This document shows, piece after piece, positions 45,501 through 57,714 of a stretch of DNA of 64,000 nucleotides. The DNA comes from Oscheius tipulae (taxonomy: Eukaryota; Nematoda; Chromadorea; Rhabditida; Rhabditidae). The notes beneath the pieces were generated by a model. The model saw nothing but the letters and a program-made list of their open reading frames with translations. It had not been told where the DNA came from and ran no database searches. Every line of letters starts with the position of its first letter. The first letter of the stretch is position 1. The position numbers were made by a program, and so were the translations under genes. Where the stretch lies: positions 2,666,001 to 2,730,000 of the forward strand of contig JASJZH010000006.1 in the NCBI GenBank assembly GCA_037178975.1, in the 5' to 3' direction.

Positions 45501-48500
45501 AGCTTCATTCTTGTAGCTTCAGCAATTTCCATCCAGAGAGGCCTTCCACTCCATGAACAAGATCTGTCTTTTCTTGGCATCTGGAGGTACTGAAAAACGT
45601 GTGAACAATAACAAGTTGTTATAAATTTGGAAATGGTATAGACCTGGATGACAGCTGAGTGGACTACTTTTGGCGTCGAAAGGCTGTGACTAAGGATGAG
45701 ATGAAGGATCGCAGAGACATTGGCGTTCTTTTAATTGGGATGAAGTTCCTGTCTGCACAATGGCACAAAAAAGTGTGAGGTCGTCTTTAATTGGAACTTG
45801 CTATTATTAATGGGACTAGTTCGTGGAATTCCTTTTCAACTATGGTAGTGTGTCTTATGGTGTACTGTAAAAAAACACTTGCAATATTTCTTGTATTAGT
45901 CAAAATATGCTTAGGTCGAAAAACTGCCAGAAACAACAGAATCACCCTAGCCAGTGTAAGGTATAAGGACTTTTCCAAAGGTTCAACTTACGTTGCCACC
46001 AACAGGATCTCCACAGTCGTCCGACGTTATATAGATGTTTGGCGCCAGCTGTCCACCAAGGTGAGATTGTGGTCTTGCCGCGTCCAGAGCCTCGAGACAA
46101 GAATCTCGGCGAGATTGCTATAAAATTCATAGGTCTTCAAAACCAAGCTAGCTTAACATACCCTTCTTTCGTTCAGGTTTAACATATTGGAGTTGGTCGG
46201 CGACAGTGGTATAGCTGACGGCCTTCGCTGCCTCGAGCCATTACAATTGTTTGGTATTTTCGAGGCACATCGCTTGTGATAGTTCAATCCACAGCCTAAA
46301 ATTTGTTTATTTGTTGCCTCTTAGTCTAATAGGATTCCGGCCAAATTTTCTAAATGCCTTCTGATATGCTGCGTAATTGACGCCCTTTTGGATAATCTTC
46401 CGGATTATCACCTGTGACGCCTGGAGTTTCAAAGGCTTCTTTTCCTCTACACAAGATGTACCCCATCTTCACTTTGAACAAACAATTAGTAGCAGCATGC
46501 GCATGTAAAAATAAACATTTGCTTCGAAAATTACCCTCGGATTTCCTAGGGATTCGGATTAGATCGAACCATCGTGCCCTTTACGAAGCTAATCATTCTC
46601 GTGCAGTTGAGCTGAAACGCTCCAAACCCTATGTCTACAACCGGCCAGAGCCAGAAAATCTACACTAATTTTTTACCTTGACATTTGAGGCCCTGCTTCA
46701 CAAGTCCGAAAAGAAGTTCTCCGCAGAAATCGCAGAACGTCGGGGCTTTATATGAGTGTACATACAACGTATGTGGATGAACGACGAGTCTCTCGTGCTG
46801 TGGACAAGCTGAAAAATAGGATTTCCGTCAGAAAAAAAGTGTCATTTTCATCAATATTGTGCTCACCATCCAGAACAATCGTCCGTCTGTTGCAGTCTGG
46901 TTTTGTATCAAACGAGTAACCCCTGCATGGGGAGGCACATCGGGGACATCCTCCCGACATACTGAATATATAGAAAAATTTCTAATCAGTGCAAGGAATT
47001 TGGTGGAAGAGACATGTGTGTAGCAAGAGTAGCGCCAGTGTGATGAGGTGAAGCAGATTATTGGAGACGACACATCATCCTCTTGATTGATTTCGCGGGA
47101 AATTGGGCTGCGTTGATAGTAAAAGGATTCAAAATGGGTGTCTATAACGGGTAGCCAGTTCAAAAATCTAGAGAAAGACACAGACGCCTCTTCGGCTCAT
47201 CTTATTGGAGAGTCTTCTCCGCCCCCTTTTCAACCAGACATGCAACAGAGGACAGATCTTCTTTGAAATGTCGTCAAATGGGATTTCCGTGAGACTTACA
47301 GCTGATCACTACTTCGATTAATGTTCCTTCTGTGATTTCGGCACTGGTCGTGATGAGCTGGAGAATATTTATTGAGCGGAGATCATGCTTGTAGAGAAGA
47401 ATGTGGTCTATTGTGTTCTCACCAGATTGTCCTGGATACTGAAAAAAATCTCCGTTGCTTCGATGCACTGGAATTTTACCGTTTCTTGGATGAATTTAAA
47501 GGCTTCCGTTCTGAGATCTCGTAGCGATATTTCTTGGGACTCGATGGTTACCGACCGTTTATGCACTCCAGACTGAAAAAGTTCATCAGTTGTATTGGAT
47601 GTAACACAATTTTGTTTGGAAAACGGTTCATATTTGGCTAATAGTGTGTCTGCCAAACACAGTTGTCACTAAACACTGAGCATATTAACCGGTTCATTCA
47701 GCGTTTCTGGTAATTCGAAACTATTCAGCTCTTTTTTGGACTTCTTTTTGCTGAGTAGCGCGATAATTAGATAGCATTTTGTGTGCTCACCTGCAGTGTG
47801 AAACTGAGACCATTCATGGCGACGGTAAAGTCCCAGTCGAAATGTCGCTGGGGCTGCCCGTTATTGCATGTTCTGAAAGATTAGTTATCAAAGAATATAA
47901 CAGTAGCCATTATGAGAAGTGAAACAGATTGTGTGAATTTCAAAAGGCTGATTGGGAGTGCGACTATGCGGTTTTACACCATTCTGTGGGGGCAAATGAT
48001 CAACAAGAAGCAGCTGCTGGCGTTCGAATTCCATGAGGAAACATTAAAGAAAGGAAAGAGTGCATTGTTGTACTCACATAGCCTTCAAGATGAAGTCTAG
48101 ACTATGCGGGATTAGGTTTGAGCAAAAACCAAACTACCAAATTTATAAGGATAATCAACAATGGACTCGTGCCATATCCCGTAGGTGGTCGTCATTAATT
48201 CAATGTTTGCATCAGGCATCGAGGCAAATAGCCAGAGCAGTAGCTGCTGGCTGTGCTCGGCCAAAACGACGATTCATCACACATTTTGACACAGATGTTC
48301 AATAAAAGTAGCTCGGCCAGCAGCAGGTGCTTTTCTACAACGTTCGAGCTTGAAAGGAAAAGCTTTTGGCTACTGAACATGAGCATAAGATTAAATCTAA
48401 TGCCAGTTGCGGACTAATATTCAGACAGGACAAAAAGGGCGAATCTGGGTCGAGCAAACGGCATTTGAGCAAATGTTACAAGAAGTCAGAATTGCGTGAT

Positions 48501-51500
48501 AAGATGCTCTTGCATGCTTGGGAATACATTTTCTTCACAGAACAAAAAAAGGGAGAGCAGGTGATCGGAGTCATCTGTCTCTATTGAGAGAATCGAAGAA
48601 AAAGTCACTTGAACCAAAGCCGCTGGAATTGGATTTAGCGGCAGTATTGAAGTGTCGTAACGAAGTTGCGAACCGAGTCTTTCAAGAGGCCATATGATTA
48701 TAAAGAACTGCTTTGGAAAAAAAGCTTGAAGACTTTTCGGCTTGTCTTTGGTCTTTTTGTTCAAAGATTTTACTGTTTTCTGTGTTTTCCCTACCGATTG
48801 GTTTGTTTTTCATGTTTGTGTACAGATGTATCAAACGAGCCGCAAAGCCTCTATAGCTAAGCCGATATTTTTAAAGACGATTTTTGAAGATGTTATACGC
48901 AATACGACGGAGGCGGAAAATGTCGTGCAAAACGCAAACATCTTCTTCAAGGTACTTTTAGTAGCAAATTTATCACACAGGACGAGCATATTACTTTTGA
49001 TCTTGACGTTTCAAAATAACTTGATGGACTTTAGATAAGCTCATCTGCTCAAGCAGTTCTCGGGTATCGGCTGCTTTTGATAGGCCTCACAGCACCTATT
49101 CACGACAATCTTCATGTGAAAGAAACTTTGAAATTTTAGCTATCTTTCGTTATGTGTTGGTCACTCTCCATTAGCCCCTTCTAAATTGTACTTTTTGAAT
49201 CAGGCGGCATAATATAAGCCGATTAACTATTTTCGCTGCGACGAGCTCGAGTACTACTGTATTCAAACTTTTAAACCGTTTAAAACAGCTCAAAACGTTA
49301 TCTAAAAAACCAAAATTTATCTTTTTCGGCTCCAACTGTTCTTCTTAACTGAAGAATCAAATATTTGAAAAGATAAAATTGTTTTAGCATAAAAAAGTAT
49401 GTATCAGACGAGGTTTGTACATATTTGCTGTAAAATCTCTGAAAAATATTCTACCTGACAAGCTTTAAATGATTGAAACAAAACAGAACGTTTTGAGGAA
49501 ATGTTTGTCTCATGAAAGGAAGGAGACTCGTGGGATAGGAACTAGAGGAGAAGGAATCAGGAAACGAAGGATAATATATGAGTGCCAAGTGCTTAAAGGT
49601 ATTCCGGGAGCATTGATCCAGAAGTGCGAAAGGGCCCTTCTCCCTCTCTCGTAGCCGGTCCACCAGAAACTAATTTGGGTGAAGCAGCTACAAACTCGAT
49701 GACAGCCACGGTCATTAAAATGTTGCTTTGGTCTTTAGGTTCAAATTTTGGGTACACTTTTAAAGATGTAGTTTTGCTTTCAAAAGCGACTCCGTTCGAT
49801 TTAAATCTATGAGCGCCCGATTGTGTGAGAGGCTGTGAGCTCAAAATGATGACACTTTCTATAATTTTTGATCAAAATTTGCCTTAATTGGCTGGGTGAA
49901 TGTACGAAAGGAAATGGATGTCCTCACAAAAACTCAAAATTCCAATTCAGTGTCATGTTCGTCGCTATGATCGTTTCTATGAGTCCCCGGGGTGTCTTAT
50001 ATAGTCGTGTCGATGTGTTTGTTTGTAATTTGTACACTCGACTCTCTAGTAGGATACACCACATTGCGTATTCAAAGCATATGTGGCTCCAAAGGATGTG
50101 AAGATAAAGAAATAGATAATTAACATATACAAAGAGGAAATATGGCACACGACCCGACGGCAAAGACTCACGGGTCCAGACCAATGTTGAAAAATTCACG
50201 AGGAAAAAGACAGCTGCCGATTAGCGAGGAATAACTCAACTATACCGTCAAACTTTGGCCTTCAATTAGATAGAGTTTTTAACAAATGACAATTCGAAAA
50301 AGAAAACGTTTGTTATGTTTGTCGATATATGAAACATCGATTAATATACATTTCTAACAATTCAGAACCATCCAAAAAGAACAAATTTTCAAACTAGAAA
50401 TACAATGTGCTTACGTTGACTAATTCTACTATGATCTGCCCGTGAGAAATATGACCTCGTCGCATCTTGTGTCCCTTGGGAAGCAGGAGAGAGAGTGAGA
50501 GAGTTACCCCGCCACATGGAAATTATATTATGTCTCGAATTTGTTTTCGAATAAAAGTGTGAATAGCCACAAAATTGAGTGATATTTTGCCTTCTGAGAG
50601 GAGCAAGAGTGAGGACTACATGGAAACACGACACTGCGTTCGGGAATTCCATTAGACGGGGGCAAAATGCAGAGCAGCGCAGTTTAGATATATTACGTGG
50701 CAGCATCTAAAGGATAGGATCATGGTGGCCCCTCTGGATGGAATTGGAGAACGGCTCTCCCGCGGCTCTCAGATTGGCGATCACGTCAAAAAACAGCAAA
50801 GGGTCTGACCTCTTGCCTGCCCAGTAAATGAGCCTATGTTAATTTGACAATCTACAGCCAGATGATTGATGCCGTCGCTTGAAAGAGAGCGCACTTATTT
50901 TTTCATATCGTCCAATCATCCTCACCCAATTTCGAAGCTCGAAATAGACGGGTTCTCGGAACGCGAGCCTAAAATTAGAGTGAGGATTCCAAATGACGAG
51001 ATGGAAATTAGAGTCATCAATGGTCTGAGAGGCACATTTGGCTAATGTACATGCTAAAAGCATAAAACCATTTGGATCCACTCATGTACATCATTTACTT
51101 AAAAATATGGCAAAACATCCATTTTGTGAATGTGTTCCTAATGAAAGCTGAAGTAGATGGACTCATCTAGTAGAATAAGCGCGTATACCATGAAAGAAAA
51201 GTTGAAATTAAGAAGACGTCAAAGGAAATCCTATTTTCTACTGATAACTGCGGACAACAAACAGTGTCAGTATAGTACGACGTAAACATGGAACGGAACT
51301 ATTTCGATAGTAAGTTTCGAGAAGTACTATCTTGATGGGATGCTGTCAATAAACACTGAGATGTTTATGTGAAATTCACAGGAATAATAATGTTTTTATG
51401 AGGATCCTTTTCATATGAAAAAGCGCCAGATATTAAGAAGGCTTGTGGTGAATTGTGATTGAAAATGTGTTGAACCTTTCTATAATGTGAAGTTACAAAC

Positions 51501-54500
51501 GTTTTTGATTAAAAAAACAACCCCCTGCTAACATTATATCTACTTTTAAACAAAAAGAATGGATTCAAATTCGAAGTTGAGTGAAAGAGCCCTTAACTCC
51601 ATCAATGAGGCGAAACGAACAGATGGTCAGTCTATGGCTCTCGTGTTCCAATTTCTCAACATATCCTAGAGAGGCTTACGCTAGGGACTACAATTTAGTT
51701 TTGACCTGCTATTCAGAACTTTTCAGATCCTAAATCTTGATAGTCAAACAAAGAAAACAAATAGCGAAAAGCTCTCTTTCATGTTTTTGGGACAAAAGTT
51801 AGATACCGGAAGGATGTTATTAAAATTTAGACGTTTTGCAAGCCTGCAACAAACAGTGATAGCTAATTGTAAAAGAGGGAGGACAATTTCCTCTGCTGAC
51901 AATCAACAATAAAGCTCTAATCTAAATGCTGGTCGCGATACCCGAGAGGCGGCGTCTTCACGTTTCCTACCAAAGCTCGTCGCACCCATGGCCGGACCTC
52001 CCCCGGTCTAATTGACCAATTATGAGATAATTCAAAGTAGTGAGTGACGAAAGGTTGGCTGCTGAATGAGAAACAGCCCCCTGAAGCTGGGCACTATCGA
52101 TTCTGACGAGAGAAGAAGAAAGGAGTAAGCGTTTGGAGGAGACGGCAAAGCTTTTGCTGCAACTTGACCAGCTTGCTTATTACGTGCGCGGCGGATTTTT
52201 GAGCATGCGCCAAAAGGTCCGTGATATGTCTATACTCTCCTGATTCCCAAGAATACCTCACGCATGCCCCTCTCTCTATGTGTCGTCCTTTTCTGCCCGG
52301 ATTAGCTTCGGATTAGATCCGCATAAACGAGGTTTTCCCCTGGGGGAGACCAGGATACCGACTTAATTAGGACCCCATGTTCGCATTTTCGTTCTGCTGG
52401 CACATGTTGACTTAAACCATAACATGTTTCATTTTTCATTAGGCGAAGTGACCAGACTGGGCGCCTAGAATATGTCAGAAACCTTCTTACACGCTTGACC
52501 TGTTTCGCCCTGTCACAGCATGAAAAAAATGGAAAAGTGGAAAAAACCGTGAGTAAACTGTGCATAGAAAGATATCAGTCATGTCTACAGAATCGAAAAT
52601 ATGTTCAGAAAGTGGCTAATGAAGCCTCTGGAAAGAAATAACATCGAGTGCAAGTGTCGGAGTGTTTGTTTTCCAGGTGCTAGTGTTGGGTTTTTAAGGC
52701 AAGCAAGTTGTACGAGTGGATACACTTTGCTCTATCTATTTTGGAGGGCAGGAAGTGTATGTGAAACCGGCACAGAAATAGAAGGGCAAGAGTATAAAGC
52801 ATGCAGGAGAAAGGATGATGAGTTTATTGAGTCTGTGCGAGTGCTATTCGCCATTAAAAATGCAACCCCCGTAGGCTTCTTCCCACTCTCACCCATTCGC
52901 CCGGATATGGAAACTTAAGCTGAACTTCGCACTGACCTGCCTGACTTTCTCGAAATGAGACTCTCGTAGAACGACGAAAAGTATCCTTCTGACCGTGTAT
53001 CGGAAGAGTAGGAGGGCATCTGGAAATTAAAGAGTACACTATTTGGAATGTATTTGCAGTTTGAAACAGCTAAAACAACAAGGACTGGCACAGACTTTGT
53101 CTGCTTTCGGACAAACGGATGGTTGCACGTCAATTGGTGTCGCAAGTTCAGCTGCTTAAATTTTCCAAAGCCAACTATTGCAATATTTGTCATCATAATA
53201 GTGAGCATTAAAACTGAAGGAGTGAAGGAAAAGTTTAAAAACTGTTGGCTACTTGTGAAATCACAAATTCATCAATCTGACACGAGAACTACAATCCACT
53301 AGAACAAATTGCCTTGATTGCAAATTGTGCGCAATTTTATATCACAATTTAGAAGGAGCAACTTGATGAAATTGCTTGTTTAAACCACAAGTTGTTTTTA
53401 AGATTCAGGCGAAAATAAGATAGATGGAAGGGAAATTGGATGTCTAAGAAAACGAGCTGATAGAACAAAGAAAATATTAGCCTCGTTTGAGTCTTCGCTG
53501 CTCACTTATGTTAATCGCTATGCTCATGATTCTTGTCAGACACCGGCAAATGTTTTAAGTTACCCAACTGATCCATTATTTGAGCAGCAATTTGTGACGG
53601 TCTAACCAGCCATTTTAAGCACGATCTCACTCTGGGAAAAATGGCATGAATTCAAAAAAAGAATTTCTAATCAAAATATTCTAGAAATAAAGTAGCAACT
53701 GTTCGATGCAGACTTGTAATTTCTGAAGGCGTGAGTAAACCCTGGAGCTATTTTGAACGACAGTGGTTATCTAATGGATGTAATGAGATCATTGCTGGCT
53801 GAACACGAAAACCATATTGCAAACATGCCTCGTCATGGCTAAGCCATTTCTGGAATGTCAAAGCTGTGTCTGCTGACTATTGCCCGTCTGATTGTCAAAG
53901 ATTGAATGACTATAAGAAAAAGCAGACTTCTGCTGAAAGATAAGACTTTTGTATCCTAATTGCTTAGAAAACTTACTGTTAGAAAAAGAAACGGTTTACG
54001 CGGGAGACGCGTTTCAGTTATACACTACCGAAGGTTCATATCTGTGAAATGAGGGTTTAATACTTGCTTAAAACTTGCAGATGAATTCGTCGTGGCAGTG
54101 TATACATTTTGCAAGACTTACAGACTGTGAATAATAATAATCCGAGTAGTAGTCATGACTGGGAACCTGCATCGAATTGGACGGTCGACAGGCAGGCCTG
54201 TGGGTCCTGATAACACAAGCTGACGCTCTCGCAAGATAATGTCTCTTGCTCCAGTTTTTCGCGTCTTGAAACCGTTCGTCAGCTGTTTGTCTGATCTTCC
54301 GCACTAACTGTTCTTTCTACAGAAGCCGCCCCAAAGTTATTTTCAGCCCTAACAAGAACCATGTTTTGCATTGAGCCCTATTCCTGCCAGGTGCGATCAT
54401 GTGTTTCGGCAAGATCAAAGGAAAAACTGGAACCTACCTCATTCCCGATAACCTTCACAGACGAATTCTGACGGGGAAGTACGAGAGCTTTCAGTTTGGC

Positions 54501-54655
54501 CAGAGCCGAGGACCATCGCTGCATTGAGTGGGACACCTAAAGTTGAGAAAATGCATTAGACTCCAGTGCCAAGGAACAATTCAATTTGTTGGAGAGGATA
54601 TAAAACTTACAGAGTTCAAAACAAGCCGTCGCTTAACTTGGTGGATTGTTCTCCT
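36552..54655 (-). CDS. protein kinase D (DAG-regulated Ser/Thr kinase)
   Basis: Twenty-two phase-consistent exons give at least 992 residues; the 5' end may be further up. Distal exons 54655-54611, 54536-54438, 54307-54122 and 53019-52937 encode a basic and Tyr/Ser-rich N-terminus ([11 protein letters not shown]). The PKD N-terminal domain follows ([20 protein letters not shown] to [20 protein letters not shown]), then C1a ([38 protein letters not shown]), C1b ([38 protein letters not shown]) and a PH domain ([15 protein letters not shown] to [15 protein letters not shown]). The kinase has the [13 protein letters not shown] loop, [18 protein letters not shown] and the PKD activation loop [18 protein letters not shown]. 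It ends [11 protein letters not shown]. In the family, diacylglycerol and PKC activate it at membranes through the two activation-loop serines. C. elegans has DKF-1 and DKF-2; two C1 domains plus the long N-terminus suggest the DKF-2 type. Confidence 0.93.
38925..39045 (-). other. alternative first exon of protein kinase D (short form)
   Basis: It lies in the 4.8 kb intron between the PH exons. ATG at 39045 opens [20 protein letters not shown] and the exon ends at a GTGAGA donor in phase 1, exactly the phase needed by the acceptor of exon 38345-38125. The product would be about 410 residues: the end of the PH domain plus the whole kinase, without C1 domains. An in-frame ATG at 39168 would extend it. 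This is inference from phase and splice sites. Confidence 0.5.
46867..46960 (-). other. alternative first exon of protein kinase D (intermediate form)
   Basis: ATG at 46960 opens [20 protein letters not shown], preceded by an ATTCAG site. The exon ends at a GTGAGC donor in phase 1, matching the acceptor of the first C1 exon (46808). The predicted protein is about 781 residues and lacks the N-terminal domain but keeps both C1 domains, PH and kinase. The short peptide is Cys-rich (CPRCASPC). Confidence 0.4.
47873..52936 (-). other. 5 kb intron of protein kinase D
   Basis: No coding exon or RNA gene was recognised in this intron. It separates the distal N-terminal exons from the conserved body of the kinase and may hold the promoter of a form starting nearer the C1 domains. 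Confidence 0.4.
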
Positions 54656-54926
54656 CTATTTTAAACGCGTACTTATTTTTTTATAACTTCAAGAGGGAGT
54701 GAGTAGTCTGAGAGAACGCTTGGCTGCGAGCTACCCCTCAAAAATGGGCGTACATGACAATGTAATGTGACGGGTCAGTTCCTTTGCGTGGTCATTCATG
54801 TCCAGGAATAACTATTATTTTCTTCGCTCATACGGATGTAGCGATGAGCTCGGTGGCAGTGATGATGCGTCTCATCTTCAAGCTGAAATGATCCCAGTAA
54901 TGTCAAACAAAACAGGAAAAAATGTT

Positions 54927-55008
54927 CGCAGTCAGCAGGATTCGAACCTACGCGGGCAGAGCCCAATTGATTTCTAGTCAATCTCCTTAACCACTCGGAC
55001 ATGACTGC
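54927..55008 (-). tRNA. tRNA-Ser (anticodon AGA)
   Basis: Reading the minus strand from 55008, the acceptor stem GCAGTCA pairs perfectly with TGACTGC, followed by discriminator G (54927). The A box reads TGTCCGAGTGG, the anticodon loop is CTAGAAA with AGA, and the B box GGTTCGAATCC is perfect. The variable arm is long, as in serine tRNAs. There is no intron and no encoded CCA. Length is 82 nt. It lies 270 bases upstream of the most distal kinase exon recognised, on the same strand. Confidence 0.95.
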
Positions 55009-57714
55009 TGATGAGTCGTCGCTCCCGAAAAACGGCTGATCCTCTGTGCTTTGATGTGGCGTCCAGGATGGGATTACAAAAATGGTCATTTAACGGCCGA
55101 TATTCTGGATTGCGCTGAAACATTCATGGAAAGTAACCAGTTGAAATTACAAGAGGATGGATCTCATCAAATTCCCATGTATTAGCTTTCACCATCTCCT
55201 GCAATCATCAATTGATGCTTTCAGGTTTTCGCCACAATCCCGCAAATATCTCGCTGGCTGCAAAACTTGCGCAGCCAGCACTTTCACGCCTTCCAGAAAG
55301 AGACCAAAACAGGAATGTGTCATTATTACCGGTGCTTCCCCTCTCCTTTCTCCGCTATCTAGACGCGCTTCTGCCTCCTTCGCAAGTAAAAGTTTACAAT
55401 GTTCTGGTCTCTACGAAAGGACCGGGTACAGCCAGTCGCGGCGACTGAATCTCTATTTGTTGTCCCGTGAATATCCAGCCACGTAAACTTGAAAGACTGT
55501 CACATTTCTGACAAGATTCATATCCTGGCGATGATCGATTGAACTTCAATATTTTACGAAGCAGAAGTAGACCACATGTTTGCTCAGCTACTTCAGACCT
55601 CTCATGTTTGAGTTAGCTTTCGTAGATTCTTTCCTCCGTCGGTCTGTCCTTTATCATGGGCGTTATTTTGTCAGAACGGCTCAAAACAATAGTGTTTCCC
55701 AGATCTATCAACAATTCTACCTTTTAACACTTCCTTCCTTTATATTGCTCCAAACCTTGACGTGCTGTTTATAAAGCCGGCAAACTTTTTCCAATTATGC
55801 CTCGCTTCGTCGAAGTGTTCGTCACGTCCTGAACTGAGTCACCGTTTCCACCTGTCAGCTGTTCCTCCCCTCATCGGCGTCCGTTGGCGATGGGTCAAAG
55901 GGGTGTCCACACAGATGACAGCCGGCTGGTGTTTGTGCCCCGTCGACATGTGACGGAAGCTCGGAGCTCTTTCTCCTCGATCTCCCAGTAAACATGCTGT
56001 CTACCAAGAGTTCTCTCTTGAATCCCTGAGATATTTCTGCTATTGATTTTTCAAAGTACAATCATCCCACTCATTGTTTGTTCGCGGATTTGAGAGTTCC
56101 CGATAACTCCCGCTCTCAATTACGTAACCTTTTAGCCGCGAGAAGCTTTTTCTAGGCAGGAGGCCTCAAGGACCTTTTTCTTCCTACGGCTGTGTAATCA
56201 GTCAATGGGAGATCCTTGCCGTCTGCGCCGAGCATCTCATACTTAGTCGCGCGCGGTATTACACCTTTGCTCTCTGCAGAAATACTCGTCGCTCGATTTG
56301 CATACCTAACCCTCAATAGTGATGTGTTTCTACAAGTTGTCAATCCTGCTTGAGCGTTTTCTCCACTTTTAATTCTCAGTCGGTATCTTAATGTTATTGT
56401 GATTTTGCAACATTTGAAACCGTGTTGAAATTATATTTGCATATCCCCTTGCTGTCTTGTAAATTCCAGGGTGTGTATAATTTGAAGAAAATATTCACTG
56501 TACATACCCTGTTTGCGTTTTCCTGCAACCATTGCACTATTTGGGTGGACTCGATTCATTTAGCGAGAAAAAGAGTCTCCAATAGACACAGGCGGTTTCG
56601 ATCAAGCGTCAAATAGACGCCTCCATCGTTAAACATCCGTTTCTCGTTTTTGTTTTTTGATATTTTTCGAAACGTTTTTCGAATATTTCAAGAAAACTGT
56701 TTGTTTTCAGTAATATTTAGAGTTGTGCAAACCTTTAGGCAAACAGTAGCTTGTTACAGGTAGAGATTGTACTCATTTATCAACACACTGTACATTTGAG
56801 ATACTTTTTATTTCCGACCCAAGCGTTTTCGAACCGTCTGACCTCTAGACACCAGTCGGCTTTACAGCCTCTTGAGGACGTGCGTAAACATGCCGATTAT
56901 GCCCCTCTTCCGAGTAGCTCTTCTACAAAAATGTTCTTTTTTTCGAATCTCCTTCCACACTTTATTATATCCTCTCTTTCGAAACATTGATATAGGCTCC
57001 AAGTGTTTACTTCTTTTTGGCAAACAGTCTGACAGTTCTGTTACTATCCAAGTTGCTAAAAATGTTTCGCCGAAGAACACGGGATAATCTATTTGAACAG
57101 ACTTAACTTTACCCGACATTGTCAATCTTCAAGTGTTCGTCTCTCACAAATCAAAACTCTTCTCCACGCTACGCTCGAGAAAACGACTGCCAGATGGTCC
57201 TGCACTTTTTCAAGATGCATACTGCGACATTGCATCCATTACCTTTAAGTCGCTCTCTTCTAACTTTTGTACACTTTCATTTTTACTTTGAAACAACCCT
57301 CTCTGAACAGCCAAAATATCAGTTAATATTAATTTCTACGTAGTGAAGCAAGTTCATTTGTTTTTCCAACTCTTTCAGTTTCCGTTTACTTTGACCAGAA
57401 GTCCAAAAGGCAGTTACTTCTGCATCTACATAGATTGAATAGTGTATAGATTAAGCCGACACTACTCCCGAATGCATCCTCCCGAAAGTTGACTGATGTT
57501 CGGCTCAGTCTCATTTAGCCAAAATCGATTGAACCCCCGTTGCGGCTGTTACATTCCCAATGGCAATCCGCACTACTCAGCTGACCACTATTAGTTATCT
57601 AATGTCTGTTCCGCTTTGATCGACTCTTTGATGGAAATAGTTCCTTCTCTATTTACTTTTATACTTTCTCTGTGATCTTCTCCGTTCCTTTGTTCATATC
57701 GCCCTTTCCAGATC
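55009..57714. other. intergenic, shared upstream region of kinase D and tropomodulin
   Basis: The two genes diverge from here. No firm exon is seen. Minus-strand frames at 56061-55855 (SRRKSSELPSHVDGAQTPAG) and 56343-56152 have coding-like composition, but none ends at a donor in the phase required by the kinase exons. The tropomodulin ATG follows a TTTCCAG acceptor, so a 5' UTR exon or trans-splice is possible. Confidence 0.35.

Noticed and set aside
45640-45700. Possible extra kinase D exon ([15 protein letters not shown])
   Set aside because: Its donor phase would put the following C1 exon out of frame; skipping it gives a clean phase-0 join.
51559-51630. Plus-strand ATG stretch [20 protein letters not shown] with a GTCAGT donor
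   Set aside because: No partner exon was found downstream and it lies inside the opposite-strand kinase intron.
54796-55089. 97-residue minus-strand open frame
   Set aside because: It runs through the tRNA-Ser gene, whose fold is perfect; the protein reading is coincidental.
55855-56061. Possible 5' exon of kinase D (contains CHLCGHPFDP)
   Set aside because: The frame stops at TGA before any donor, and the alternative frame ends in a phase that does not fit the next exon.
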